From positions 1 to 64,000 of the forward strand of contig NZ_JBHTMU010000006.1 in NCBI RefSeq assembly GCF_042679605.1: DNA of 64,000 nt, in the 5' to 3' direction. The notes under the pieces were generated by a model, which made no database searches, was not told the origin of the DNA, and saw only the letters and a list, made by a program, of their open reading frames with translations. The DNA is from Litorisediminicola beolgyonensis. Its GTDB lineage: Bacteria > Pseudomonadota > Alphaproteobacteria > Rhodobacterales > Rhodobacteraceae. The translations under genes were made by a program, and so were the position numbers. This document shows positions 21,422 through 29,080 of the stretch, in pieces; the first letter of the stretch is position 1; each line of letters begins with the position of its first letter.

Positions 21422-21718
21422 TCACGCCCGGCCATCGCTGTCGATGAGGCTTTTCAGCCTCGCGGAGTCGAACTCCGCCTCGAGACGCGCCGCTTCCGCG
21501 GCGGCGACCTCGGCGGGCTCGCCATCGACCGGGTAGGGCGCGGCCTTGCGCCATTCCGCGAGATAGTCGTCGGTCCCCGCCGCACCCGATTTCATCGCGG
21601 CACGGTCGATCGCCTGTTCGAAACGCTCCGCCAGCGGTTGTTTCACCGCGCGGCGGCCTCGGCCCACGATCACCTGCGCGGGAATGTCCCGCCAGTAAAC
21701 GATGGTGACCTCGGGCAT
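21422..21718 (-). CDS. Virulence-factor-domain small protein
   Basis: 98 residues from ATG 21718, preceded by GAGGAG. It starts MPEVTIVYWRDIPAQVIVGRG, contains VKQPLAERFEQAIDRAAM, and ends in an acidic helical tail; this matches a small conserved family usually labelled virulence factor without functional evidence. The repeated proximity to MTHFR-like and corrinoid methyltransferase genes in roseobacters suggests a link to that pathway (inference). It is 28 bases upstream of the MTHFR-like gene and likely heads the operon. Confidence 0.7.
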   Translation of the reverse strand: MPEVTIVYWRDIPAQVIVGRGRRAVKQPLAERFEQAIDRAAMKSGAAGTDDYLAEWRKAAPYPVDGEPAEVAAAEAARLEAEFDSARLKSLIDSDGRA

Positions 21719-21909
21719 GGCGCTCCTCATCTCTCCGGTCTGGCACAGCAATAGCGACAGCGCGCGATCCGGGAGGGTCGCTTTGCGACACCGCACCCTT
21801 GCGCTGCGACACGGACGCTATGCGCAAGCGGCGGGAAAGACCATGTGGCGGGAGGCTCATAATTCCCATGAAGACCATGAGCCGCGTTCATGTCCCGAAG
21901 CCGGTTCGG

Positions 21910-22830
21910 TCAGGTGGCAGGTCGCGGGTCGGGCATTTGGACACCAGGCATCGCGGCGATCACGTCAAGGTCGCGCATGTAGCGGTCTTCAAGCGTCGCG
22001 CTCAGGCTGGGCGGAATGGAAGCGATGGATGGCCCGTCACGTCCGGCATGTGCGTCGATCAGCTCGAGACGGTCTTCGTGCGACAGGTTCTCGTCGCGGC
22101 GAAACGCCTCTTGAAGGGCCTCAAGCGCGGCGTCGGGAACGCTCGCATTGACGCGCCGCTCCAAGGGCGTGAGCGACAGCTCGACGAGAGACGGCGCGAG
22201 ATGTCGGGCGACCGAGAGCGGCGGGGTTTGGTCCTCATGGCGCAGGACGACCATCTCTTCGGGGGCGAGGCCCACGCGGATATCTTCGATCAAGTCGACC
22301 CAGCCGCGGCTGCTGCGCAAAAATCCGTCGGCAAGATCGGAAAAGGGCGGCATCAGGTTGAATTCGCAGCGTTTCCTGTAGAGCGACGCGGCAAAGGGCC
22401 CGTAGCCTCTCACGACGATCAGCACGCGGCGGATCGGTGCGTTCAGCCCCTCGGCGAGGAATGCCAGTCGGCGTCCTGCCAGCCGATACGGGCGTTCTCG
22501 CAGTGCAGCGCTCATGTTGCCGATCAGGTTCTCCTCGGACAGTATCGCGCAATTTGCGGCGGTGATCCCGCGCTTCCGCAGCGCACGGTCGCGGCGGAAG
22601 GCAAGTCGGTGCAGGTTTTTGCCAAACTCTCCGGGGCCGGGCATGCGCAGCCTGACAGGATTCTGTCCAGCTCCGTCGCGACGGGCGACAGAGACCAGAA
22701 GCCCCGCATCCTCGATTGCAGCCTTGTTGAGGTGAAGACAGTCTTGGAGCGCGCTTGATCCGGTGCGATGCAGTCCAAGATGGATGTAAAGGCCGCTCGG
22801 GGCGTTTGGGCTGGTCATGCCGAAGAACAT
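21910..22830 (-). CDS. Sulfotransferase-like P-loop protein
   Basis: 306 residues (or 302 from ATG 22818). The N terminus has LYIHLGLHRTGSSALQDCL at about 14-32, which matches the 5'-phosphosulfate loop (HxGLHKTGTTxLQ) of bacterial sulfotransferase-like proteins. A second element, RRVLIVVRGY near 136-145, would be the 3'-phosphate-binding strand. The rest is not recognisable. It may modify a surface polysaccharide or lipid, or be a non-catalytic relative. Neither start has a strong ribosome site. Isolated on the minus strand and divergent from ppx. Confidence 0.6.
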   Translation of the reverse strand: MFFGMTSPNAPSGLYIHLGLHRTGSSALQDCLHLNKAAIEDAGLLVSVARRDGAGQNPVRLRMPGPGEFGKNLHRLAFRRDRALRKRGITAANCAILSEENLIGNMSAALRERPYRLAGRRLAFLAEGLNAPIRRVLIVVRGYGPFAASLYRKRCEFNLMPPFSDLADGFLRSSRGWVDLIEDIRVGLAPEEMVVLRHEDQTPPLSVARHLAPSLVELSLTPLERRVNASVPDAALEALQEAFRRDENLSHEDRLELIDAHAGRDGPSIASIPPSLSATLEDRYMRDLDVIAAMPGVQMPDPRPAT

Positions 22831-22910
22831 GCGTTCTCAGAGACCGATGTCACAAGGCCGCGCCCCGTGGCCGTTTTGCGCCTTATGCGCTGAAGTCACA
22901 GTCTTCGGCA

Positions 22911-22928
22911 CTGTCACCTCGCTGTGAC
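22911..22928 (+). promoter_or_regulatory. PhoB-box-like direct repeat (or dyad) upstream of ppx/gppA
   Basis: CTGTCAC-ctcg-CTGTGAC gives two 7-base repeats 11 bases apart, one mismatch from the PhoB box pattern of two CTGTCAT/C units. The same bases also read as a dyad TGTCAC-N6-GTGACA (22912-22929). It lies 72 bases before the Ppx/GppA start, but the nearest -10-like TATCTT is about 30 bases downstream, farther than in classical Pho promoters. Confidence 0.35.
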
Positions 22929-23000
22929 AAAGCTTGCGCGAGCGGGGGGCGGCGCGTATCTTGATCGGTAAGTTGAAGTTCGGAATAAGGCGCATTGAAC

Positions 23001-24113
23001 ATGGCGCCTCAGCGTCCCGGTGGTGCGGGCGCGTTCCCGAAACCGGTCGAGAGCCCCGCGCCCGCTCGGCCCGATCCGGCTGCGCTCTACGCGGCGCTGG
23101 ATCTGGGTACAAACAGTTGTCGCATGCTGATTGCCCAGCCAAAGGGCAGTCAGTTTCACGTCGTCGATTCCTTCTCGAAATCTGTTCAGCTGGGCCTTGG
23201 GCTCGAACGCACGGGACGGTTGTCGCGGGCCTCGATGGGGCGGACGATCAGCGCGCTCCGGGTCTGCCACCAGAAGATCGCGCGGCACGGGGTCCAGCGG
23301 ATGCGGCTGGTGGCCACCGAGGCTTGCCGTCGCGCCAAGAACGCGCCCGAGTTCATCCGCCAGGTCAAGCGCGAGACAGGCCTGCAGCTCGAGATCATCC
23401 AGCCGGAAGAGGAGGCGCGGCTTGCCGTCATCTCCTGTGCGCCGCTCGTGTCGACCAAGACCGAGCAGCTTCTGGTTGTCGATATCGGCGGCGGATCGAC
23501 CGAGCTGGTCTGGATCGACCTCTCGAGCGTGCCGCATCGCGACCGGCCGCGCGCGATCATGCGCCTACATGCGGGGTTCCAGCAGGCCGAAACACCGTTC
23601 CCGACCGCCCGCGTGGTGGACTGGATCTCGGTGCCGCTCGGCGTGGCGACGCTGCGTGACCAGTTCTCCGATGTCGATGACGATGCCGGGCGCTACGCGC
23701 TGATGAGCTGGTTCTTCGAGGAGAACCTCGCCGAGTTCGCGCCATACAAGGACGAGCAAACCCGCGCGGGCTTTCAGATCGTCGGTACGTCCGGGACGGT
23801 GACGACGGTGGCGGCCTCGCATCTGGGGCTGCGCCGTTACGACCGCACCAAGGTCGACGGGCTGCGCATGACCTCGGCCCAGATCGAGGCGGTGATCGAC
23901 AGCTATCTCGCGATGGGCCCGGAGGGACGCCGCCGCGATCCTCGGATCGGGTCGGACCGGCACGCGCTGATCATGTCGGGCGCGGCGATCCTGCAGGCGC
24001 TGTTGCGGCTCTGGCCGACCGACCGGCTGTCGGTGGCCGATCGCGGGCTCCGCGAGGGGCTTCTCTACGCGCAGATGTCGGCCGATGGCGTGCTCGAGGA
24101 CGGGCCGGTCTGA
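23001..24113 (+). CDS. Ppx/GppA family phosphatase
   Basis: About 370 residues. ASKHA-fold motifs: ALDLGTNSCRMLIAQ near 34-48, the catalytic Glu region in VATEACRRAKN, VVDIGGGSTELVW, and VGTSGTVTTVA. Family members hydrolyse polyphosphate (exopolyphosphatase) and/or pppGpp. It is shorter than E. coli Ppx and lacks the C-terminal HD-like part, which is normal for alphaproteobacteria. The start is ATG 23001; TTG 22995 two codons earlier is possible with the AAGG site at 22986-22989. rlmE follows after 106 bases, a conserved pairing. Confidence 0.88.
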   Translation: MAPQRPGGAGAFPKPVESPAPARPDPAALYAALDLGTNSCRMLIAQPKGSQFHVVDSFSKSVQLGLGLERTGRLSRASMGRTISALRVCHQKIARHGVQRMRLVATEACRRAKNAPEFIRQVKRETGLQLEIIQPEEEARLAVISCAPLVSTKTEQLLVVDIGGGSTELVWIDLSSVPHRDRPRAIMRLHAGFQQAETPFPTARVVDWISVPLGVATLRDQFSDVDDDAGRYALMSWFFEENLAEFAPYKDEQTRAGFQIVGTSGTVTTVAASHLGLRRYDRTKVDGLRMTSAQIEAVIDSYLAMGPEGRRRDPRIGSDRHALIMSGAAILQALLRLWPTDRLSVADRGLREGLLYAQMSADGVLEDGPV

Positions 24114-24219
24114 CAGCGCCGCAGTTTTCAGGCCCGCGGAAAGGGCCTATGAGACCTCGAAGAGTTGCGCCAGTCACGGACGGCGTGGTGCGTATTTGGA
24201 AAAAGAAGAAGCACGCGAG

Positions 24220-24960
24220 ATGGCGAGAAAACCCGGTGAGCGGAAATCCTCGGGGCGCGGGCAGCGCGATCTGAAGGTCAAGGTCAAGTCGGCGCGGGGG
24301 CGGACGCTCTCGTCGACGCGCTGGCTCCAGCGGCAGTTGAACGATCCTTACGTAAAGCGGGCCAAGGCCGAGGGCTATCGCGGGCGCGCGGCGTTCAAGA
24401 TTCTGGAGCTCGACGACAAGTTCCGCTTCCTGGTGCCGGGCGCGCGCGTGGTCGATCTTGGCTGCGCGCCGGGGGGCTGGTGCCAGGTCGCGGTCCGGCG
24501 GGTCAACGCGCTGGGCGAGAAGCCCGGCAAGGCGGTGGGCACGGTGCTGGGCGTCGATCTGCAAGAGGTGGAGCCCATCGCGGGCGCCGAGATCCACCAG
24601 CTCGATTTCATGGAGGAGGGCGCCGACGACCGGGTCAAGGAATGGCTTGGCGGATCGGCGGACGTGGTCATGTCGGACATGGCGGCGGCGTCTTCGGGGC
24701 ACAAGCAGACCGACCATTTGCGGATCGTCGCGCTTTGCGAGGCCGCGGCGGAGCTGGCCTTCGACGTTCTGGAAGAGGGTGGCACCTTCGTCGCCAAGGT
24801 GCTGGCGGGCGGCGCCGAAGGGTCGCTTCAGGCGCTTCTGAAGCAGCGCTTCGACAAGGTGGCGAACGTCAAGCCCCCGGCGAGCCGGTCCGACAGTTCC
24901 GAGAAATTCGTCGTCGCTACCGGGTTCCGGGGTCCGCTCAGTCCGGGCGCGGACGGGTGA
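24220..24960 (+). CDS. rlmE: 23S rRNA (uridine-2'-O)-methyltransferase RlmE
   Basis: 246 residues from ATG 24220; the longer open frame upstream lies in the ppx end and is unlikely. FtsJ/RrmJ motifs are complete: GRAAFKILELDD with the catalytic K60, DLGCAPGGW at 79-87 (SAM loop), VLGVDLQE, MSDMAAASSGHKQTDH with the catalytic Asp, FVAKVLAGG with the second Lys, and SSEKFVVATGF with the Glu. A basic N-terminal 35-residue extension is typical in this group. It methylates U2552 in the peptidyl transferase A loop. Confidence 0.93.
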   Translation: MARKPGERKSSGRGQRDLKVKVKSARGRTLSSTRWLQRQLNDPYVKRAKAEGYRGRAAFKILELDDKFRFLVPGARVVDLGCAPGGWCQVAVRRVNALGEKPGKAVGTVLGVDLQEVEPIAGAEIHQLDFMEEGADDRVKEWLGGSADVVMSDMAAASSGHKQTDHLRIVALCEAAAELAFDVLEEGGTFVAKVLAGGAEGSLQALLKQRFDKVANVKPPASRSDSSEKFVVATGFRGPLSPGADG

Positions 24961-25165
24961 GCGAGGCGACGGCGTCCTGCCGCATCAGGTCGATCACGAA
25001 GGCGGGCACGCGATGGTCGCGGACCCGGCCGCGCTTTTGCCTAAGCGCCTGTGCGTGCAGTAGAAAGAGCCGCGTGGTGGCGCAGGCTCGCGCCGCGGGG
25101 GAGCGGCGGTCATGGTCCGCGTCTTGAGCGAGATCGGCGGCGAGCGCGGTCAGGGCTGGGGGCAT
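24938..25165 (-). CDS. Small conserved-looking basic protein, function unknown
   Basis: 75 residues starting ATG 25165, preceded at good spacing by GGAGG (complement of 25173-25177). The sequence looks protein-like, with a helical stretch LTALAADLAQDADHD, a basic middle and HRVPAFVIDLMRQDAVA near the C terminus. It fills the otherwise empty space between rlmE and the lipoprotein, overlaps the rlmE end by 23 bases, and is divergent from the lipoprotein. No function can be assigned. Confidence 0.5.
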   Translation of the reverse strand: MPPALTALAADLAQDADHDRRSPAARACATTRLFLLHAQALRQKRGRVRDHRVPAFVIDLMRQDAVASLTRPRPD

Positions 25166-25186
25166 GTCGGGTCCTCCGGAGGCTAT

Positions 25187-25669
25187 GTGCTCTCGCGCCA
25201 GCCTCGGCGCCGATTGGGGCGATTTCGGTTCCTCCTTTTGGCCTTCCTGGGGCTTGTTGCGTGCTCAGAGCCGGAGCCGGTGCCCGAGGCGCCCGCCATG
25301 ATCCCCGTCCGGGATGCCAGCCAGCCGGTCGCGAGCCAGGTCGATGCGGATGCCGCGCGGCTCGAAGGGAACTGGCGCGTGGTCGAGGGGGCGGGCGTCG
25401 TTCCGGGAATGGCGGTCGAGATCGGGCCCGAGAGCTTTTCCGTCGCCGGGGTCGCGCAGAGCCTTGTCTCGGAGGGACGGGGGAGGTTCCGGGTCGGGGG
25501 ACGCGCGCTTTGGGTGCATTGGCTCGACGCCGATGCGCGGACGGCGGCGCTGGGCGATCCCGAGGGCGGCTGGTGGATGATCCTCGACCGCGAAGGCAGG
25601 CCGGGCGAGCGCCTGGCGGCGGCGCGCACGATCCTCGATTGGTACGGGTATCAGCGGCCGGGGGCCTGA
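25187..25669 (+). CDS. Small lipocalin-like lipoprotein, function unknown
   Basis: 160 residues from GTG 25187, which follows GGAGG (25178-25182). From this start the signal peptide is normal: RQPRRRLGRFRFLLLAFLG then lipobox LVAC, so the N-terminal Cys should be acylated. The longer frame from 25112 would bury the signal. The mature part, ARLEGNWRVVEGAGVVPGM, then GRGRFRVGGRALWVHWLDAD, alternates beta strands and resembles small lipocalin-like domains. Its 3' end overlaps convergent betI by 19 bases. Confidence 0.72.
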   Translation: MLSRQPRRRLGRFRFLLLAFLGLVACSEPEPVPEAPAMIPVRDASQPVASQVDADAARLEGNWRVVEGAGVVPGMAVEIGPESFSVAGVAQSLVSEGRGRFRVGGRALWVHWLDADARTAALGDPEGGWWMILDREGRPGERLAAARTILDWYGYQRPGA

Positions 25670-26283
25670 CCGGCCAGCGCATCCGCCAGCGCGGCGCGGA
25701 TCTGCGCCTCGGCCTCCCTGGGGCTTCCGGAGGTCAGCGCCTGGCGCAGGTAGAGCCCGTCGATCAGCGCCGCCAGACGACCGGCCACCACAGGCGCGGC
25801 CTGACCCAGAAGCGGGCGCAGGGCGTGGCGCAGGGTCGAATCGAGCCGCGCGTGATAGGCTTCGAGAAGCCGCCGCGCCTCGGGGGCGGTCTGCGCGAGC
25901 ACGTAGAAATTGAGCCAGGCCGCCACTGCACCGTCCTGGAAATTGGTCGCGTCGAAACTGGCCGAGATCACCGCTTCGATCCGCGCTTCCGGGGTCTCGG
26001 CCTCGCGCAGCGCCGCGACAACCGCCCGCCGGTAGCGCCGCAAGACCGCGCGCATCGCGGCGAGAAACAGCGCCTCCTTGTCGCCGAAATAGTGAAACGC
26101 CAGCCCGGGCGAGACGCCCGCGCGTTTGGCGATCTGCCCAACGGTGACGCTGAGCGTGCCATGGGCGCCGATTTCCTGCAGCGTCGCCGCGATCAGGTCA
26201 CGTCGGCGTTGCGTCTCTTTCTGGCTCGCGCTCAACTCGCAGCGTCTCCGGTCGTTGTTGCAATCTCGAGGATACTGCGGCAT
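25651..26283 (-). CDS. betI: TetR-family repressor, BetI type
   Basis: 210 residues from ATG 26283 (26298 is possible). The N-terminal TetR helix-turn-helix is clear: TLSVTVGQIAKRAGVSPGLAFHYFGDKEALFLAAMR, with the BetI-like HYFGDKEAL. The ligand domain has FNFYVLAQ-type residues (AAWLNFYVLAQT). Divergent choW and an inverted repeat between them support a choline-responsive repressor that controls the transporter and itself. No betA, betB or betC genes are nearby. Confidence 0.85.
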   Translation of the reverse strand: MPQYPRDCNNDRRRCELSASQKETQRRRDLIAATLQEIGAHGTLSVTVGQIAKRAGVSPGLAFHYFGDKEALFLAAMRAVLRRYRRAVVAALREAETPEARIEAVISASFDATNFQDGAVAAWLNFYVLAQTAPEARRLLEAYHARLDSTLRHALRPLLGQAAPVVAGRLAALIDGLYLRQALTSGSPREAEAQIRAALADALAGQAPGR

Positions 26284-26302
26284 TAATTGACCAGTCAATC
26301 AA
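26283..26302. promoter_or_regulatory. Probable BetI operator
   Basis: TTAATTGACCAGTCAATCAA holds a perfect inverted repeat ATTGAC-CA-GTCAAT (26286-26299), extended by TT/AA outside one mismatch. It touches the betI start and lies 22 bases before choW. BetI operators in proteobacteria are of the TTGATTGA..TCAAT type, so this fits shared repression of both genes. Confidence 0.7.
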
Positions 26303-26323
26303 CAATCGCGAAGCGAGGGACGG

Positions 26324-27163
26324 ATGCTGGAGGTGCTGACAGATTACAAGATTCCCGTCGGAGAGGGCGCGCAGGCGCTCTTCGACTGGGTCCGGCGCAA
26401 CGGGGACTGGTTTCTCGAGGCGCTGTCCTGGCTGATGGAGCACCTGATCGACGGGATCCTCTGGGTCCTGCAGGGGCCGAATCCGCTGATCGTCATCGCC
26501 GCCTTCGTGGCGCTGACCTGGGTGCTGCAGCGCAACTGGAAGACCTGCCTGTTCGTGGCACTGGGCTTTCTCTTCATCCTCAACCAGGATTACTGGGAAG
26601 AGACGACCGAGAGCCTGACGCTGGTGATCTCGGCCTGCGTGGTCTGCATGGGCGTGGGCGTCCCCATCGGCATCGCCGCCGCGCACCGGCCGCGGCTCTA
26701 CACTTACCTGCGGCCCGTTCTGGACCTGATGCAGACGCTGCCGACCTTCGTCTACCTGATCCCGGCCATCGTCTTTTTCGGCATCGGCATGGTTCCGGGC
26801 CTGATCGCGACGGTGATCTTCGTGCTGCCCGCGCCGATCCGGTTGACCTATCTCGGCGTCTCCTCGACACCGCAGCCGCTGCTCGAGGCCGCGCGGGCCT
26901 TCGGCGCGACACCGAACCAGGTTCTCTGGAAGGTTGAGATGCCCTCGGCCTTTCCGCAGATCATGGCGGGTCTCAACCAGACAATCATGCTGTCTCTGTC
27001 GATGGTGGTGGTCGCCGCGCTCGTGGGCGCAGACGGTCTGGGCGTGCCGGTGGTGCGGGCCCTCAACCGCGTCGACACGGCGCTCGGCTTCGAGAGCGGG
27101 TTCGTCATCGTGGTGGTGGCGATCATGCTCGACCGGATCCTGAACCTGGGAGCGAAGAAATGA
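26324..27163 (+). CDS. choW: Choline ABC transporter permease ChoW
   Basis: 279 residues with about six membrane segments. The binding-protein-dependent permease EAA loop is present (LLEAARAFGATPNQVLWKVEMPSAFPQIMAG, about 187-217). N-terminal LTDYKIPVGEGAQALFDWVR and the block LDLMQTLPTFVYLIP match choline/glycine betaine permeases. It should form the membrane channel with ChoV. GAGGGACGG precedes ATG. The periplasmic binding protein ChoX normally encoded just upstream is absent. Confidence 0.9.
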   Translation: MLEVLTDYKIPVGEGAQALFDWVRRNGDWFLEALSWLMEHLIDGILWVLQGPNPLIVIAAFVALTWVLQRNWKTCLFVALGFLFILNQDYWEETTESLTLVISACVVCMGVGVPIGIAAAHRPRLYTYLRPVLDLMQTLPTFVYLIPAIVFFGIGMVPGLIATVIFVLPAPIRLTYLGVSSTPQPLLEAARAFGATPNQVLWKVEMPSAFPQIMAGLNQTIMLSLSMVVVAALVGADGLGVPVVRALNRVDTALGFESGFVIVVVAIMLDRILNLGAKK

Positions 27164-28185
27164 CGACGGCGGTCAAGATCGATAATGTTTCCATCGTCTT
27201 CGGAGACGATCCTGAAGCGGCCCTGCCGCTGATGGACAAGGGCATGTCGCGCCCGGACATCCAGGAACAGACCGACCAGGTGCTCGGCGTTCACGACTGT
27301 TCCGTGGACGTGGCCGAGGGCGAGATCCTCGTTCTCATGGGGCTGTCGGGGTCGGGCAAGTCGACGCTCCTGCGCGCGATCAACGGGCTCAATCCCGTGG
27401 TGCGGGGCTCCGTCTCGGTCAATGACGGCGGCAAGATGGTGAACGTCACCCATGCGTCGAAGGACGAGCTGCGCCGCGTGCGTCTCAACCACGTCGCGAT
27501 GGTGTTCCAGCAGTTCGGCCTTTTGCCCTGGCGCACCGTGCGCGAGAATGTCGGACTGGGGCTCGAGCTTGGCGGCATGTCGAAATCCGAGCGGACCGAG
27601 AAGGTCGACACCCAGCTCGGGCTTGTCGGCCTCGACGGGTGGGGCGACCGCAAGGTCGGCGATCTCTCGGGCGGTATGCAGCAGCGGGTGGGTCTGGCGC
27701 GGGCCTTCGCGACCGAGGCGCCGATCCTCCTGATGGACGAGCCGTTCTCGGCGCTCGACCCGCTCATCCGCACCAAGCTGCAGGACGAGCTTCTGGAGCT
27801 TCAGGCGCGGCTGAAGCGGACCATCGTCTTCGTGAGCCACGACCTCGACGAGGCCTTCAAGATCGGCAACCGGATCGCCATCATGGAGGGCGGCCGGATC
27901 GTGCAATGCGGCAGCCCGCAAGAGATTTATTCCATTCCGACAAACGATTACGTGGCAGAGTTCGTGGCCCACATGAACCCACTCGGCGTTCTGACCGCGC
28001 GCGACGTCATGGAACCCGCCGAGGGCGCGCCGGAGATCCGGGTGCCCTTCGATCTGACCGTGGCGGATGTCATGCGGACGACGGCGGAGACCTCGGGTCC
28101 GGTCGGGGTCGAGAAAGACGGTGCGCTGATCGGGCAGGTCACGCAGGCGGGTCTTCTGAAGCGGCTTCTGGACCCGCGCGGCTAG
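27160..28185 (+). CDS. choV: Choline ABC transporter ATP-binding protein ChoV
   Basis: 341 residues, overlapping choW by ATGA. Walker A GLSGSGKS at 61-68, signature LSGGMQQR at 169-176, Walker B ILLMDEPFSALDP and the switch His in FVSHDLDEA. The N-terminal VSIVFGDDPEAALPLMDKG is the ChoV extension, and a short CBS-like tail (VGVEKDGALIGQVTQAGLL) replaces the full CBS pair of ProV. It powers uptake of choline for osmoprotectant or carbon use. The gene converges on the hydrolase with a four-base overlap. Confidence 0.92.
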   Translation: MTTAVKIDNVSIVFGDDPEAALPLMDKGMSRPDIQEQTDQVLGVHDCSVDVAEGEILVLMGLSGSGKSTLLRAINGLNPVVRGSVSVNDGGKMVNVTHASKDELRRVRLNHVAMVFQQFGLLPWRTVRENVGLGLELGGMSKSERTEKVDTQLGLVGLDGWGDRKVGDLSGGMQQRVGLARAFATEAPILLMDEPFSALDPLIRTKLQDELLELQARLKRTIVFVSHDLDEAFKIGNRIAIMEGGRIVQCGSPQEIYSIPTNDYVAEFVAHMNPLGVLTARDVMEPAEGAPEIRVPFDLTVADVMRTTAETSGPVGVEKDGALIGQVTQAGLLKRLLDPRG

Positions 28186-29063
28186 AGCGGCGGCAACGCG
28201 CCAAGAAAGCGCAGCAGCGCGTCGGCTGTCGCCTTCGGGAACTGGTCGGGGAAGAAATGACCGCCGGGCACCGCCTCGGCCCGCATCTCCGCGAGCCGGG
28301 GTGCCCAGGTGGCGGGCACGTCCATCGCCTGCGCCATCGCGCCGTCTTCTCCGAAAAGCACCAGCGACGGGCAGCGGACCTGCCGGTCGAGATCGGCGGC
28401 GTCGAGCGCGAAATCCACATCGATCGCGGCCCGGTAATCGTTGCAGCTGGCGCGGATCATGCCCGGATCGCGCCAGGCCGCGCGATATTCTGCGAGGAGG
28501 TCCGCATCGAACTCGTCGAGCCGCGCCTTGCCGAAACCCAAGAGGCAGCGCTCGAAATAGAGGTCGGGGTCGTGGCCGATCAGCGTCTCGGGAAAGGGCG
28601 CTGGCTGCGCCAGGAAAAACCAGTGATAATAGGCGCGCGCGGTCGCTTGGGTGACGGTGTCGAGCAGATGATGCGTCGGCACGATGTCCATCAGGGTGAG
28701 GCTCGCGATGCGCTCTTCGGCATCGAGCGCCATCCGGTGAGCCGTGCGCGCGCCCCGGTCGTGGCCCGCGAGGTGGAAGCGGTCATGCCCGAGCTCCGAC
28801 ATGAGCTCCAGCATGTCGACGCCCATCGCGCGGAAGCTCATCTCTTCCATGGTCTCTGGCTTCCAGCTTGTGCCGTAGCCGCGCAGATCCGGGCAGATGA
28901 CGGTGAACCGGTCCGACAGCGCGGGCAGCAGCGGGCGCCACATCGCGCGCGTCTGCGGATAGCCGTGGAGAAGAAGAAGCGGCGGGCCGTCGCCCGAGCG
29001 TTCGAACGCGATGGCGCCTTGGGACAGCTGCGCTGTCTCGGTCGCGGGAGCGGGATGGAACAA
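28182..29063 (-). CDS. Alpha/beta hydrolase, fluoroacetate/haloacetate dehalogenase-like
   Basis: 293 residues. All catalytic and halide-pocket residues known for fluoroacetate dehalogenase (RPA1163 numbering in brackets) appear in register: nucleophile D102 (D110) in GHDRGAR, R103 (R111) and R106 (R114) for the carboxylate, D126 (D134) in LMDIVPT, H147-W148 (H155-W156) in YYHWFFLAQPAP, Y210 (Y219) in CNDYRA, and H269 (H280) in GGHFFPD. This makes hydrolysis of a 2-haloacid by an ester intermediate plausible; epoxide hydrolases and related C-C hydrolases share the fold but not the full pocket. Physiological substrate unknown. Tail-to-tail with choV. Confidence 0.82.
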   Translation of the reverse strand: MFHPAPATETAQLSQGAIAFERSGDGPPLLLLHGYPQTRAMWRPLLPALSDRFTVICPDLRGYGTSWKPETMEEMSFRAMGVDMLELMSELGHDRFHLAGHDRGARTAHRMALDAEERIASLTLMDIVPTHHLLDTVTQATARAYYHWFFLAQPAPFPETLIGHDPDLYFERCLLGFGKARLDEFDADLLAEYRAAWRDPGMIRASCNDYRAAIDVDFALDAADLDRQVRCPSLVLFGEDGAMAQAMDVPATWAPRLAEMRAEAVPGGHFFPDQFPKATADALLRFLGALPPL

Positions 29064-29080
29064 TTTGGCCTCGGGGTCGG

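Noticed and set aside
20482..21718. Possible SAM or cobalamin riboswitch upstream of the MTHFR-like cluster
   Set aside because: No SAM-II, SAM/SAH or B12-box core could be recognised by eye in the leader (21719-21909); a covariance search would settle it.
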